A DNA stretch of 64,000 bases, taken from the NCBI GenBank assembly GCA_963281155.1, contig CAUJLY010000006.1, positions 2,914,001-2,978,000 of the forward strand. The letters are read 5' to 3'. Positions 38,931-51,114 of this stretch are shown here, piece after piece (the stretch's first letter is position 1; the number at the start of each line of letters is the position of its first letter). The notes under the pieces are model-generated. The model ran no database searches, was not told the origin of the DNA, and worked only from the letters and a program-made list of their open reading frames with translations. Both the position numbers and the translations under genes were made by a program. Source of the stretch: Rhabditophanes sp. KR3021. Lineage: Eukaryota; Nematoda; Chromadorea; Rhabditida; Alloionematidae.

Positions 38931-40240
38931 AAGTTGTTTTTATTTTAAATTACAAATATATATCTATTATTCTATTATCACCCTTGTACCCACATGGCAT
39001 GCTTATATACTTTGATTACTATATACCAACTCTTTTGCCTTGGTTATAAATAAATAAAATATATTTTCATTAAAGACCTACACAATTCGCCCTTCAACTT
39101 CCTAGTTTATTTATTTAATGTCTTAAATATTTTTCATTTAGCATATTAAAAAATAAGATTAAACCTTAATCAGTAAGGATCAGTAACAAAGCGAAAAAAA
39201 GTGTATCTTAGACATATCCAATAATTATGATGTCTTATCAAAATAAATTAGCACCGTCATTAGGCGTAGGCTTAGAAAGTTTTGTAATTGAAATGTATTA
39301 GATGGAAATGACATAATATGGCTTTCAAGCCATGCAAGTGAATAAAGTCTTGTGGTGTGTTGATTAATAAATTGAAATCATGAGGATTCTTTTTTTCACA
39401 AAAAACAAAAACTTAATGTTGATGAAATTGGATTTAATGTACATTACTGTATTTGGCAGAAGCAAATATAGATGTAATAAATATATTATTCATAAACTAC
39501 ATGTATTTTTTATTTGCTTCTTAAATAATGCTCCTAATAAGTAGCTAAACTATAAATGTAAACTATCTTTGTTTTAAGTTTAAAAAGACTCACTTTTTTG
39601 TATCTAAACTCTTTCTGACAAAACCCCTTTTTTATTCCTTCAGTCCTATTATCTATATACCTTTTTAAACTGGGTATCATTATAACTTTGTCCCATATCT
39701 ATATAAAGTTTGCTATGCACGTTATATGTTTTCTAAACTTGGGTTGAATTTATACTCAACTAGAAAGAAGATATCTATACTTTTAGTTTTAATAGTGACT
39801 TTCTCTCTTGCTACCTATTTTGAAGAATACAAGAAAGCTAACTTTTTCAATCCATTTAATAATTATATTTTGAAGAATATCAAAAAAAGTATGATGTCAT
39901 CATAATTATATCTTCCTTCTAAATAATAAAAAATAAAAAAAGCTTAATTGTTTTTCATAACACACCAACAAAATTGTCTTCCTTGATTATGATAGGAGAA
40001 CAAGGTGTTAGAATGAGATTTTCCACTTAAAGTGTTAAGCTACCTCAAATAAGGAAGGTCAAATACTTAGCATCTCAATCACGATCCATTAATGAATATT
40101 TGTTAAATTATTGATGTCATAGGTGCTTCAAAATATTTCTATATATACACATTTCTTTAAGTCTATATTCTTCATATATTCTTTGTCTATTGTACGGATA
40201 TTGATATATTATACGACACCATTTTATATATTTCACGACT
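38931..40240. other. Intergenic, nothing recognised
   Basis: AT-rich spacer. A short direct repeat (TATTTTGAAGAATA, near 39817 and 39867) is the only structure noticed. Confidence 0.45.
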
Positions 40241-40300
40241 ATGGTGCAAATCTCCAAATCTCAAATAATTTTTACTCTTTCTAATTCAGAGATATGTGGT

Positions 40301-41926
40301 ATGGGAGGACGGTCTGATTCGGCAGTCGTTCGAGCAAGATACTCATCCGATGTTGATGGCATCAACCGGTTTAAGCATTTTCACACGTAAGTTAATTACT
40401 TATTTGTTTTTGCCAACATAAATATATATATAAGCTAATTTTTTTTGTTATTGTTTTATAGACCTATAAATAGTACTGATAAACAACCACTAAAAAAGGT
40501 TAGTTCTTTTAAGCATTTGCCTAATGTTGACGAAAAAGTACAGGCAACTAAGAGGATCGTTATGGAAATTTCCAAAAAAAACTTTGATCCAAGTCCACCA
40601 TACAGGCAACAATCAACTATTCATCTCCCCATGCTTGTTCTAAATAATGATGAAAAAAAGAAAGTACCAAATGATATTATTATATATGGCAATGATTCAT
40701 TCAATCAAGAAAAACTATTTACAAAACAATTCCGCACCAAATCATTTTCTAAGAGAGATATCATTTTGACAAAAGGTATATCTAGCGATGATAGTTTAGG
40801 TAATTTTGTTGTAAATTAAGTTTACTCATTTTCGTTTTAGTATCAAACAGTATATTAAGACAGGCGTCTGATTACGAAAGTGGTATTAGCAAAAGCTCAA
40901 GCTTCTCAAATAATTCTTCGATAATATCTAATCATACAAATGATTCACCCCTTGAAAATAAGAAAAAACCAGCTGTATTGGTTGATTTAAGATCTGCAGT
41001 CCCGCAATCTTTGTACAAAAATAAAAATAAAGTGAGTAATATAACAGCTACAACTCAATTGCGAATGAGTGAAAGGATATTAAAGAAGGTAAATGATGGT
41101 TTGTCTGATAAATTGTCGATTGTTGGCAATAAGATGCAATTTCATTCTTCGGCAGAAAGTATATCTATTGATAAGGCTGGTAAAGGGAAACCTCTCATTT
41201 CGAAACTAGGTAAAAAACGACTTAAGGGATTGCAGTATGGGATGAAATCTTTTTCGAGCGATAACATCAACGACGGTGTGTTGAAAGGCGATAATGAAGT
41301 CAATTTTGAGAAAGGATACAACGGCCATTTGTCTTTAAAAATAGTTAATAATGTATCTATTAGCACCCAAACAGAAATAATCAAAAACAAAAGAGTAAAA
41401 AAAGAACCACGAATAATGGTAGATAATAGCGAGATAAATGTCCGCAGTAAGGACCAACCAAGAATCGAGATTGAATCTGTTATAATTGCTGATGAAATAA
41501 CCACATTTTCCAGTAGTAGAATAGATAATAAACTTTCAAAGGCAAGCCAAACAATTAATCATCGTCTTATGTCAGTGGACAAAAAGTCTTTGACTGATAT
41601 GAATGAGGTACGTAATATATTATAATAGTAGATATGATGTTGGTAATTGATATATAATAATAGTATAAAATATAACGGATATTGATAATAGTAAACTATT
41701 AATTTGATAATTTTAGGACTACCAACGAATCGAACTCTACAACGAATATACAAAAGCTCTCAACGAAACAATCGACAAAGAATCCCGCGAATATCTCCAC
41801 TCCTTAATTCTTTCAACAATCAAACAGCAAGGCGAAGCTTGGAAAGATGCAAAAAAGTTTGTCTCGTCAGTTCTATTACCACAAAGTGTAAATCTAGCCA
41901 ATAGAACACATTCAAAACATTTGTGA
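40301..41926 (+). CDS. Disordered basic protein with LC8-like TQT motifs, 4 exons, unrecognised
   Basis: Join(40301..40386, 40462..40799, 40841..41607, 41717..41926), 466 aa, all junctions in phase. The acceptor CTAATTCAG ends at 40289, which favours the ATG at 40301. An in-frame ATG at 40241 would add 20 residues if that acceptor is not used. The protein is rich in Lys, Ser and Asn, without signal peptide or membrane segment. It has two motifs resembling dynein light-chain LC8 ligands (VSISTQTEIIKNK and SKASQTINHR) and a charged C-terminal helix (QRIELYNEYTKALNETIDKE; IKQQGEAWKDAKKFVSSVL). A cytoskeletal scaffold would fit, but this rests on motif likeness only. Confidence 0.65.
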
Positions 41927-43051
41927 TAATCAAAAAGTATTAATAAAAATGCAAATGTTTCTTACATATAATACAAATATATTATATTTTATCATATCAC
42001 ATTATATATGTCGAAATCATTCTTTTCGAACAGTATTTTTTATCAATCAGTAAATTTTGACTCTCTTTATCATATATCCCACTTTATGTTCATTATTGTT
42101 CATTATAGTATATATACACAATAATAATAATCAAGGTGTATTTATATTTTTTGAGTATTTTGATGCATAAAGTAAATTTAAAACAAATTGTAAATAAATA
42201 TATTTGTGACCACCCTATGTACTTTTTTATACAATTTTTGTGTAATTTCACTGAATTTCAGATTATTTGTGGTGTTTGTATACATAAATAAATACTTAAA
42301 GGAACACATTTGGATATAAAATATTTATTTGGACGAAATCATCACAATTGCAAATTAATTTTTTATATACATATTTTTAGTAATCAGTCAAATAGAGAGG
42401 GTAAGAATTAATTGAAGATATAAAGCCAATTTGTTTAGTTTATTTTGTACAATTCCTTTGGTTACTTCTGCCTTGTATATGAATATTTGTTAAAATATAT
42501 TTTCTAATGGTTTTGATGAATGCTATTAAATAAATGGGAAAGACCGCACAAGGCCTAAGATAGAAATTTGTAAATTGGGACAAAGGGATAAAGTATAATT
42601 GAAACCGGTTGTTTTTCAACTTGATAGGAGGATATTTTTGAAGATAGATGAAAAATAATATAGAAGTAGTTAGAAGACAGTTAACAATAGTTGCATAAAA
42701 GTTATATAAGTCTTGTCGCCTGTCAAAATCAAAAATATAAATCAGAAACATGCCAACCAATTAAGGAGTTTGAAAATATTTAAAGTAAACACATAGAATA
42801 TCTGATACAGTTGAATCTAATTAAATCTAAAAATGAAATGGAAAACAGAAGCTAAATGTTGAGGATAAGTGACGACAGATAAAAGTTTACCGTGATCAAA
42901 GTGAAGGTTAAACTGTCTTCTGTTTTCAAATTTCATATATCTTAGGGGAAAGTGTTTTAATAGAGTTTTTAGTGAAGATATATAAGATGAATTTGAAAGA
43001 TATATGACAATTGTTGATAGGTAGGAAGAAGGTGAAGTTTGTTGGGAAGAG
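41927..43051. other. Intergenic between convergent genes
   Basis: AT-rich sequence. The ORF at 42440-42760 on the minus strand is AT-driven and unrecognised. Confidence 0.45.
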
Positions 43052-45546
43052 TTATAGGAGAATAATATTGTTGTCGCCTAATTCTTTGCAGATGCTACAT
43101 GGACAATCGGATGGGTGAGGAACGTGTGAGTTAATAATTGGAGCTTTTTCGAACCCAGATGTAGTTCTTACATACGGATATCCAAGAGTAATTTGAGATG
43201 CATCCCATCTTTCCCTAAGCAATGGTTGAAGGATGTCTGGGACTGGAAGTTTCTTAAGTTTGTCAGGAGACTCAACAATTCTCCCGATGGCACTAGCAGC
43301 AAGATGCTTCAAAGAGGAAGTCGTTTCATTTGTGACGAATCTATCCAAAAGGAAGAAACGGGTGCATTGACATGTGCTAAAAATAAAGCTATTGAGAATA
43401 AAATAATATAAATATTTACCTTGAAACCACTGGGAATAGTGGTTGATTAAGTGGGATATTGTCAAATCCAACTCCCATGAACTGTCCATTAACATAATAG
43501 CTCATCTTTCCAACATCCCCGGTGCTATCAAACAAAACCCCTATGCATGATTTATCAAAGATCGGAAGCGCATTCATGAATTGTTTAGCGACTTTGTTGT
43601 GGTAGGTGTAACCACGATGGTGAAGTCCCCATGATTGATTATCGTACCCTAATAAGTTAGTGTAATCAATGGGCTCATGAAGATTAGCATTTGCAGTTGC
43701 AACTCCAAACATAATGGATGTTCCGCTCAAAGGTGGACTGAAGTTGATTCTCCAATAAGTCAATCCTTTCTTAGTCAAATCACGAATTCCTCTTACTCCA
43801 ACAGTTCCAACCGCAAAAATTGGGTTAATCACAACGCAGTTTCCATGAGACATGATAAAAACATTGTTCTGAAAAGGGGGAAATGGATTTAATAAATTGT
43901 AGAGTATTTAACAAAAGAGATATGAATGGCAAAATAGCAACAAAATGTAATTTGACAGAAGTACCATCACATTGTCATAAATTTTAAATGATTTTAGAAA
44001 GCAGATGTTTGCCACAATTTAATATGACTTCTTATTCGAAAGTCATAAAAGATACATCTTAAGAAAAAGAATTGTTTATTTTATGATGACCACTGTATTT
44101 ATGCAGTTCTTTTCTTCTCAAAAACGAATAAACCTAAGATAAACTAAATGGGATTATGTGGTTTAGATAAACACCATTCATTTTACGTAATCTGATCTGA
44201 ATATATACAAATTACTATTCCTAACATAATTTATTTAAAAATTAACTCATATATTCGAATGTTATTGCTACAATCTATATATCCCATCAATAACTGTTTA
44301 ATGCGATTTGATCATTAGCATCATCAGCTGTTCGTAGTAATATTTATCTTTAATGATATCAGAAGATTTAAAACTTGTTGTAAATATAAATATATTGCCC
44401 TCACATAAACGTTCTATCTTTCATTTTTTTGTTTTGGATATTACTATAAGATGGGATTTGTGGTGTAAACAAAAGGAGCTTTATAATTAATTAGTAGAAG
44501 ATTTATTCAAAAGGCGGCGTAAAAACTTAGTTCTTTCTTATATTAGCAATCTAAGATGCCATTAAATAAAACTCTTATATGATTTAATACCCAACACGAC
44601 AAGTACTTTCTACTATAAAAGCAAACTTTTTTATGCATTATTTTATATCATATACTTTACCACTGGAGAATGAACATCTGTATGGCAGTATAAGATTGTT
44701 TTCCTTAGAAATTATTGAACCTCAACATGTCTATTAAAACAATTCTCTTACAAAACCCATTAAGAGAAAGGTTTTTGATGCAATGTTTTATAGATAAAAA
44801 TGGTGTAGTGTAACAAATAGTCATATCTTATAATCTTGAATTGCCAATATCGTTGAGAGCTGTCTATTTTTAATAGGATTTAATTTGGTCACTTAACATA
44901 TAAATCCTGGGAACATGTATATTTACAAAATAAAAAAATTAACAAATAATAAATTTAAAATTTGAGTGTATAAGCATCTTGTAGAATTTTTTTAATGTGG
45001 CTGTTGCACTGATCTTTTTATCTTTACTGTCGTTTCTCGCTCTTCAAAGACCCAATAAATAGTATCTTCCATTATTTAAAGACAATTTAAAATATTTGCG
45101 AGATATGAAAACATTACGAGTGTAAGGGGAAAGGTAGTTTAAATAGGTAAGATGGAAGCAGTGTCTTTGACTACAATGCCAACAAAAAAGATATTATAAG
45201 ATTTAATCGTTGGAGCTTAGATTTTTATTTTGCCAACGTGATAAATGCAAAAATTAGTAGGGATATTTGTCACTGGTAGCTAATTACGTAAGCAACAATT
45301 GTTTTAAAAACTTACTTGTTTGCTATTGTGATTCCAGGTCCATACGTCTGCCTGAAGACACGCAACCAATTTTTCTTCGTCAGTTTCGGGAATCCTTCTT
45401 ATCTTGGGGTCATATTGGTATTCAGAAATAGGTAATGGAGTAGGTGCTGTTCTTTTTGGAGCTCGAACAGCTTTTGGCTTCTTAACTACGATTACGACTG
45501 GTTTTCTGGTGCGAAGAGTCATTTGATGGGTGCTAGGTTTCTCCAT
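43052..45546 (-). CDS. SPRY-domain SOCS-box protein, SPSB3-like, 3 exons
   Basis: Complement(join(43052..43376, 43420..43868, 45316..45546)), 334 aa, in phase across a 1447-nt and a 43-nt intron. A basic N-terminus (VKKPKAVRAPKRTAP) precedes WTWNHNSKQNNVFIMSHGN, the SPSB3-type start of the SPRY domain. Then come GTVGVRGIRDLTKKGLTYW, the SPRY core (SWGLHHRGYTYH, IGVLFDSTGDVGKMSYYVNG, PLFPVVSS), and a C-terminal LKHLAASAIGRIVESPDKLK... LPVPDILQPLLRERW segment corresponding to the SOCS-box part. Family members are substrate receptors of Elongin B/C-Cullin ubiquitin ligases. I am confident of SPRY; the SPSB3 assignment rests on the N-terminal WTW motif and the C-terminal L-P-x-P-xxL-xxxL pattern. 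Confidence 0.82.
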
Positions 45547-47250
45547 GATCTGTTAAAACGAATAGTACTATCAAGTAAAAAATAAGATATTCTATAATCC
45601 TGAAATTTAACAAAAATATAAAATTGACAGACAACAGACGCCATCTAGGTCTTAAATAAATGTGGACGTTCGAAGACATCATAAGATAGCTTAATAAAAT
45701 TACAAACTGCAATGATGTATTAGATTATACATAAACCTTTCTCAATAAAATAGCACTGACAAATAAATATGTCTTTGAAATTTTAAGAAATTAATGTTTT
45801 CCTTAACAAATGACTGACTGTTTTTGAAATGAAAGACAATAATTATGTATTTTTATAATATAAGAAAAAGGAAGGTGTAATTAAGTAAGTGTATAGGCTT
45901 CAAAGTTTTGAAAAAGCGAGACAAGGACATGCCTACAAGTTGGGGTAGAATAACAAAATGAAGCATTCAAATGGTGGGATTTTTTGAGTTGCCATTGAAT
46001 ATTACCAATAATGATAAACATGAGTTAACGGTTTTTGGGTGTCAAGTAAAGAGAAATGGGTAACAACGAATGGTGAAAGGCAGATCTTAGAATTTGAGAT
46101 ATGTTAAGAAAAGTGAGAAAAAGTAAGAAGTTCTTTTTTAATAAGATATCCCGCACCCAATTCCATTAACTACAACACTGCGAATACTATTTTACTTTGC
46201 CTTACTACCACCACCAACCACAAAACTCTTCTTGACACATGGACTGGCAATGGCAGCTGTTGTGGTCGGTCGAGATAGATTGTGGGTCACAAAAACGGAT
46301 GGCTAATATGCAGTTAAGTACCACCAGAGACGGAAAAATAAAGAACCCGATTGGCAATTGAATGTAACTTGTATAAGAAAGGAAATTTTTATTCAGATCT
46401 GCAAAACAGACTTAAGGACACCTTTTAAACATTCTGCCTAAAATTAATTTCCCATCTGCTTGTAATCAAAAAAGTGATGAGTTGAGTTAAAAAAATAGTG
46501 AAAGATGTTTTAGGAATGAATAGAAGTGAACACATGTTTGTTTTATTAAACAATTATGATTAGGGAAAAACTATTCTACATAAAAAAGTTCCTCAATAAA
46601 AAAGGATAACTCTTCTTTTTGTAAGTAGAAAATATTATGTTACCTAAAGAATATGCTTTAATTTTAATAAGAGTGTGTGCGTCTATAATTCTAGCCCCAA
46701 AATAAACGGCGCCATTATTAAGTGAAATGAATTTGTACATGTATATTTTTCAATAATAACTAAAAAATACTTGCCAATTTCGAAGTGATAGCTAGCACCA
46801 CGGTCACTAGGACAATATTTTTATTATAGTTATTTGTTTTTTGAATATGATATAAGATTGCGTGTTCAAAAGAGTGCAATTTTTACATCTGGAACAGCAG
46901 GTGATACCGTTTTTTCATATTTTCAGAAGCTCACACATACATTTGGTAATCCTTGTAAAAGAACCAGTTCGCAAAGCTTGGTGGTGCCTGTGTGTGCTTT
47001 TCCTTCTTTTAACTCAATTAAGAAAGCAAATTTTTTAGCCTTGAAATATAACTGCACTAATTTGTACAAATATCAATGAACTAACAATAAATGAATTACA
47101 TTTTGAATTTAAAATCATAATTTTATTCGAAAAGAGCAAGAGTTAATTTTGATAAAAGGGGTTGAGTAGCCTTTCTTCAGGATAAACACTGAATTAAAAA
47201 TTATAATGATTGAAAAACTTTTTTTTCAATGAAGGGCATGTTTGAGGGGG
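45547..47250. other. Intergenic, nothing recognised
   Basis: No credible gene; the frame at 46834-47079 has no family resemblance. A GC-richer block at about 46150-46330 (runs of CCACCACCAACC, then GGCAATGGCAGCTGTTGTGG) stands out and could be a conserved regulatory element of the minus-strand SPSB3-like gene. Confidence 0.45.
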
Positions 47251-47252
47251 AA

Positions 47253-47755
47253 TTAGATAAAAGTAACGCCAATGAAATAATAAGATGCAAGAGTTGTTAC
47301 AAGGGTGAGTATAAAAAATGTGTCCTGGTAATTTGATTTGATAGAAGCACCACCGTTACATCTGTCTCCTTTACAGCAACATAGCTCCCCATGAAGACCA
47401 GAATAAATTAAATTTACTCTGCAAGTGGCTCCTAAAGTCTAAAAGTACAAAATATTTAAATATGATGCCCAATTATGAAAGAACATTTTAATGTGGTTGT
47501 AAATAAAAAATAATATGGCACCCTAAATAAAAAACTACTTACGGCGCATTGATTTAAAGCATCACATTCTCTAATGGTATCACCTCCAACATTCAATTTA
47601 GCGCAATATTCAACTATCACTCCATTTCCAACTGAAACACATGTCTGAGGAGTCAAATCTTTAGAAGTTAAATTCGAACGGCCAAAATAACATTCCAACG
47701 CCTGAGTCAAAACAATGTAGCCGTTAATTAAAAAAATTAAATTAAAGTATTGCAT
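47253..47755 (-). CDS. Secreted or GPI-anchored Ly6/ET-module-like protein A, 2 exons
   Basis: Complement(join(47253..47438, 47543..47755)), 132 aa. Signal peptide (MQYFNLIFLINGYIVLTQA), then a Cys-rich domain starting LECYFGRS, with TCVS, EYCAKLN, ECDALNQCA, TCRVN and the terminal CCCKGDRCN. This is the CCC..xxCN ending of Ly6/three-finger-fold proteins, and of the nematode 'ET module' in particular. A hydrophobic C-terminus (TFFILTLVTTLASYYFIG) looks like a GPI-attachment signal. The start is the first ATG giving a good signal peptide. It is a tandem paralogue of the gene at 48002-48454, with the intron at the same place. The ligand or partner is unknown. Confidence 0.78.
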
Positions 47756-48001
47756 GTCGGTTGTTAATAACAATGTTTGAAAAGTTATTATTCCAGGTAA
47801 TTATATAATATTACTTTAGAACCGTCAATAATATCACAAGGATAAACTTTACAAAAGTTAAAACTTCTGGTAATAAATGTTTTGCTGTAGATTTTTATTA
47901 ATATATGTTTATTTTAAAATCTTAAGAACGGACTTCTATCGTATCATATAGATATGTTAATACATAATAAATTTTGAACTAATATTCGTTTAATATTTAA
48001 A

Positions 48002-48454
48002 TTAGAATCTTAATATACAAATAATGGTCCCCATAATTGTAGTAGCGAACAAGGACGTGTATGTCTTTAAGGACCCGGCACCGTTACAATGTGTACCTGA
48101 ACAGCAGCAGAGTTCCCCAATCTTTCCAGCATAGTTGACACCTCCAACACAACGTTCTCCTAATGACTATAAGGACAGGATATTAATTAAGTATTAACAG
48201 AACTAAGTCTAAATAGGAAAACAAACAATTTAAAGAAGAAAGCTTACATCACACATATGAAGTTGGTCGCAATTACGATATACATTCGTTCCATCAGATA
48301 TTTTCATGCAGAAATTTGTATCAATTTGACATGTACGATCGCCCCTTGGTAAAACCCCGACGAGTGTATTTGAACGATAGCATTCTAAAGCCATACTACT
48401 GCTGACCAAAATGATAGGAAGGATTGAAAAGATAGTTAAAAAATGAGATTGCAT
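48002..48454 (-). CDS. Secreted or GPI-anchored Ly6/ET-module-like protein B, 2 exons
   Basis: Complement(join(48002..48166, 48248..48454)), 123 aa. Signal peptide (FLTIFSILPIILVSSSMA), then LECYRSNTL, TCQIDTNFCMKISDGTNV, NCDQLHMCD, then exon 2 with RCVGGVNYAGKIGELCCCSG, THCNGAG and a hydrophobic tail (FATTIMGTIICILRF). Cys spacing and the CCC..CN ending match protein A, and the intron falls after the sixth conserved Cys in both. The pair is therefore a tandem duplication about 250 bp apart, in the same orientation. Confidence 0.78.
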
Positions 48455-48527
48455 TGTTTCTTAGTAAATTAATCTGAAATTGCCTTCAATAAATAATTAA
48501 TTAAAATGTCTCAAAAAAGAGAATTAT

Positions 48528-48575
48528 GAAACTAAATTGAGAAAGTGAAAATATAGAAACTAAATTGAGAAAAAT
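48528..48575. repeat. Two-copy direct repeat in the upstream region of Ly6-like gene B
   Basis: GAAACTAAATTGAGAAA occurs twice about 29 bp apart, 75-120 bp upstream of the start codon of protein B (minus strand). Small and possibly neutral. Confidence 0.5.
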
Positions 48576-49320
48576 AAAATTCAAATATACCTGTAAATGG
48601 GAAGATCAATGTCGTTTAAATAACGAAATTGTTGCTTTCATCCAAGTTTTTGGAGTACCAGGTTATGTAAATGTTGACTGGTTGATTGATACCTAATAAT
48701 AGCTACCACATCCATCCTCATATACAAACCACAACGTGAGCAAAAAGACTGAATCACGATCAGTGTTAAAAAGTTTTTACGCCACATTCGCCACACTCAA
48801 TTGCTTTTCAATGAATAGAATTTGTTTACTTGATACCTTGATACGCTTAAGTCTGAATTTTAATAATTATATGACTCACATACCCCTGTTTTTCTTTTTA
48901 AGGAAATTGTGTTACCACATAAAAAGGTAAACATACTCCTGATGAATCAGTTCGATTAAAAAGGAAATACCTATATAAATGACACAAATGAAGAAAGTAA
49001 ATAAATATATGGTAACAATGTAAATACATAAAATTTTAATAAGTGCGTAAAGTTATTTTATTCAGACAAATATTTTCAAATACAAGCACATAAATTAACG
49101 AATAAGATTATGATATAATATTTATAAATTTATTTTGTATATATTTAATTCTTTTTTTGTTGTCCTTCAGTGTTTGATTGGGCCGATTGTAAAATATTAA
49201 GGAAAAGAGAGATATTGGTTGATAATATAACTTTTGTCTTTTTTTAAAATTTAATTTAAAAAAGATATTATTTAGAATATATAGGTGTTATATATTTGGG
49301 AATTGATATAAATGTTCGAT
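48576..49320. other. Intergenic, nothing recognised
   Basis: AT-rich. The ORF at 48736-48930 has no recognisable family. Confidence 0.45.
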
Positions 49321-49782
49321 TTAATAAAGATTCATGCCAACATTAGCGGCAAAGATTTTGTCCCATTTGAGTTTTGGGCAATGTCTGGTATGACGTCTGC
49401 AAATTGAACGTGTCTTTGTGGCTACGGAGAGCAAATTTTTCCAATACCCATACTTACTCTTCAAAGTAATGGATGGTGGGGATAGTTTGTTGATATATTC
49501 TAACAATAAATGATCACCAATCTCCTCACTCTCACCATAAACTCCATAAATTTCAGGTCCCTTCCCGCTAATATATCCAACAACTTCGTTATCTTGAGTT
49601 GCCAAGAGAATGCTTGAATTTCTACTTAAGTATTCAACGAAGTCTTCGCGTTTAAAGCCAGACAAGGTATTGTCATAACTGATTATTTTTTCCAAATCTT
49701 TTTCTGTAGTCTTGGTCACAGTTACACCTAGAATTAACCCCACAATTAGTTTCATTTTGACAATTTGTAAGTAATCTCTCAT
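49321..49782 (-). CDS. GNAT-like N-acetyltransferase-domain protein, single exon
   Basis: 153 aa from the first in-frame ATG at 49782; an alternative start is at 49755. The stretch VTVTKTTEKDLEKIISYDNT, then FKREDFVEYLSRNSSILLAT and NEVVGYISGKGPEIYGVYG resembles GNAT-fold proteins of the nematode DUF1248 type. In these a 'D..I..YD' helix is followed by beta strands ending VVGY and a PLY-like turn, here YGVYGES. The C-terminal KWDKIFAANVGMNLY is also typical. It is short for the family, and the acetyl-CoA-binding Q/R-x-x-G-x-G/A loop is not visible, so activity is doubtful. An exon upstream may be missing from this model. Confidence 0.55.
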   Translation of the reverse strand: MRDYLQIVKMKLIVGLILGVTVTKTTEKDLEKIISYDNTLSGFKREDFVEYLSRNSSILLATQDNEVVGYISGKGPEIYGVYGESEEIGDHLLLEYINKLSPPSITLKSKYGYWKNLLSVATKTRSICRRHTRHCPKLKWDKIFAANVGMNLY

Positions 49783-49836
49783 GTTATATTTGCAGATGAT
49801 GGGGTATTTAATTTGTTTGTATCTATTACAATTCAA

Positions 49837-50560
49837 CCATTATAGTGTATGATTAACCTCATTTTTGATTGTTTAAATTTTTGAACTTAGACCACAATAA
49901 TTTTAAGGGATTAATGTTTATGGTCTGCAAGTGGCGTGTAATTAAACAAATAAAATGTGATGCATGGAAAATATTTACTAAACTACCTGTTCATCCTATT
50001 GATAAATAGTCAAAAAGTTTTTTTTGATAATTCATAATCAGCGATGCTCGAGTTATACTATATTGTTGTTACCACTAGGGTTGTTTATGCATGAATTTAA
50101 ATACCCTACTAGTGGAACTTTAAGTGTTTAGATGTTCAGTATGTGACTGTTATTAAAAGTGGGATCGTTCCAGATGAAGGAATCTGTCACAATAATAATC
50201 ATCCATTTATTGTTAAACTTCCTCATCCTTTTTATTAAACTATATATAGTATAAAAAGATAATTCTATGGAAAGGCCTTTCTCTATGTGGGAGTAAATAA
50301 AATGACCGAAACAATAGGCAGCATATTAAAGGCTTATCGAGGCCCGATACAATACCTTATAACAGTCAAGTATTAAAGAAATTGAGGTGAAAGAATCATT
50401 AAAAAGATGATGATGACGGCTTGACTTTTGTTTCGGTTAAACCATAAAGAAAAGTTTGATGTGATCAAAATTGGGATGTATATATGATGATCGTCCATGC
50501 ACTTCAAATAATACACAACAGCATCTCTTCGGTACATTCGTTTAAACACAAATTTACTAA
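49837..50560. other. Intergenic, nothing recognised
   Basis: AT-rich spacer of about 0.7 kb without a gene that I can support. Confidence 0.45.
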
Positions 50561-50570
50561 ATTAAAAAAA

Positions 50571-51098
50571 CTAACCTTGACAAGCTTTAAGGACTTTTTC
50601 AGCCTTGGCAGAGTCAACGGTGATAGCATGCATGCAAAATCTTTCTCCAACGATAAATCCAGCAGCGTCACGGAACACTTTGTCAGCTCCAGTGTCATAA
50701 AAGTCAATTGTAACGTTTTTGGTAAGTTCTAAATTTAAAGATCCAAGAACAGCCTCAGACAATTGATTTACCAAGTGTTCGATTAGATATTGTTCTGGAA
50801 GAAGGTGGTGTACTTGGATGTAGACGCGGAGAAGTCTCTTATCAACTGGACTACTTACGACTTCTCCTAGTTCAAGAGTATTGTCACTTCCTGCCTCAAT
50901 AGCAACATCTTCCTTTAATGTTACTATTTTGTTGCGCAGATTTTTATCCAAAAAATGTACAACACAATAGCCTTGTGCTTTAGATAATTTGGTAATAGAG
51001 ACGGCAGCTACAATAGTTCCGTTTTTTTGTACTTTGGCAGAAGTAGTTTCTGGGATTAGGGAACTGTTGTAACCTGGAAGAACAACAGGAACAGACAT
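50571..51098 (-). CDS. Unrecognised 175-aa protein, single exon
   Basis: ATG at 51098 lies 9 nt after an acceptor-like TTTTTAG, as in several neighbours. The frame is rich in regular hydrophobic/charged alternation with less AT-biased codon choice than chance ORFs here. Segments include VQKNGTIVAAVSITKLSKAQ, VYIQVHHLLPEQYLIEHLVN and QLSEAVLGSLNLELTKNVTI. No signal peptide or membrane segment. The LP...LIEHL..QL.EAVLGSL pattern followed by a strand (NVTIDFYDTGAD) faintly resembles the RNase PH-like subunits of the exosome (RRP46/MTR3 type), but I would not name it. The stop overlaps a donor-like GTTAGT, so a further 3' exon is possible. Confidence 0.6.
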   Translation of the reverse strand: MSVPVVLPGYNSSLIPETTSAKVQKNGTIVAAVSITKLSKAQGYCVVHFLDKNLRNKIVTLKEDVAIEAGSDNTLELGEVVSSPVDKRLLRVYIQVHHLLPEQYLIEHLVNQLSEAVLGSLNLELTKNVTIDFYDTGADKVFRDAAGFIVGERFCMHAITVDSAKAEKVLKACQG

Positions 51099-51114
51099 GC
51101 TTTTTTTCTAAAAA

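Noticed and set aside
42440..42760. 106-codon minus-strand frame near a gene end
   Set aside because: No recognisable motif, AT-driven composition, and located where the 3' UTRs of convergent genes are expected.
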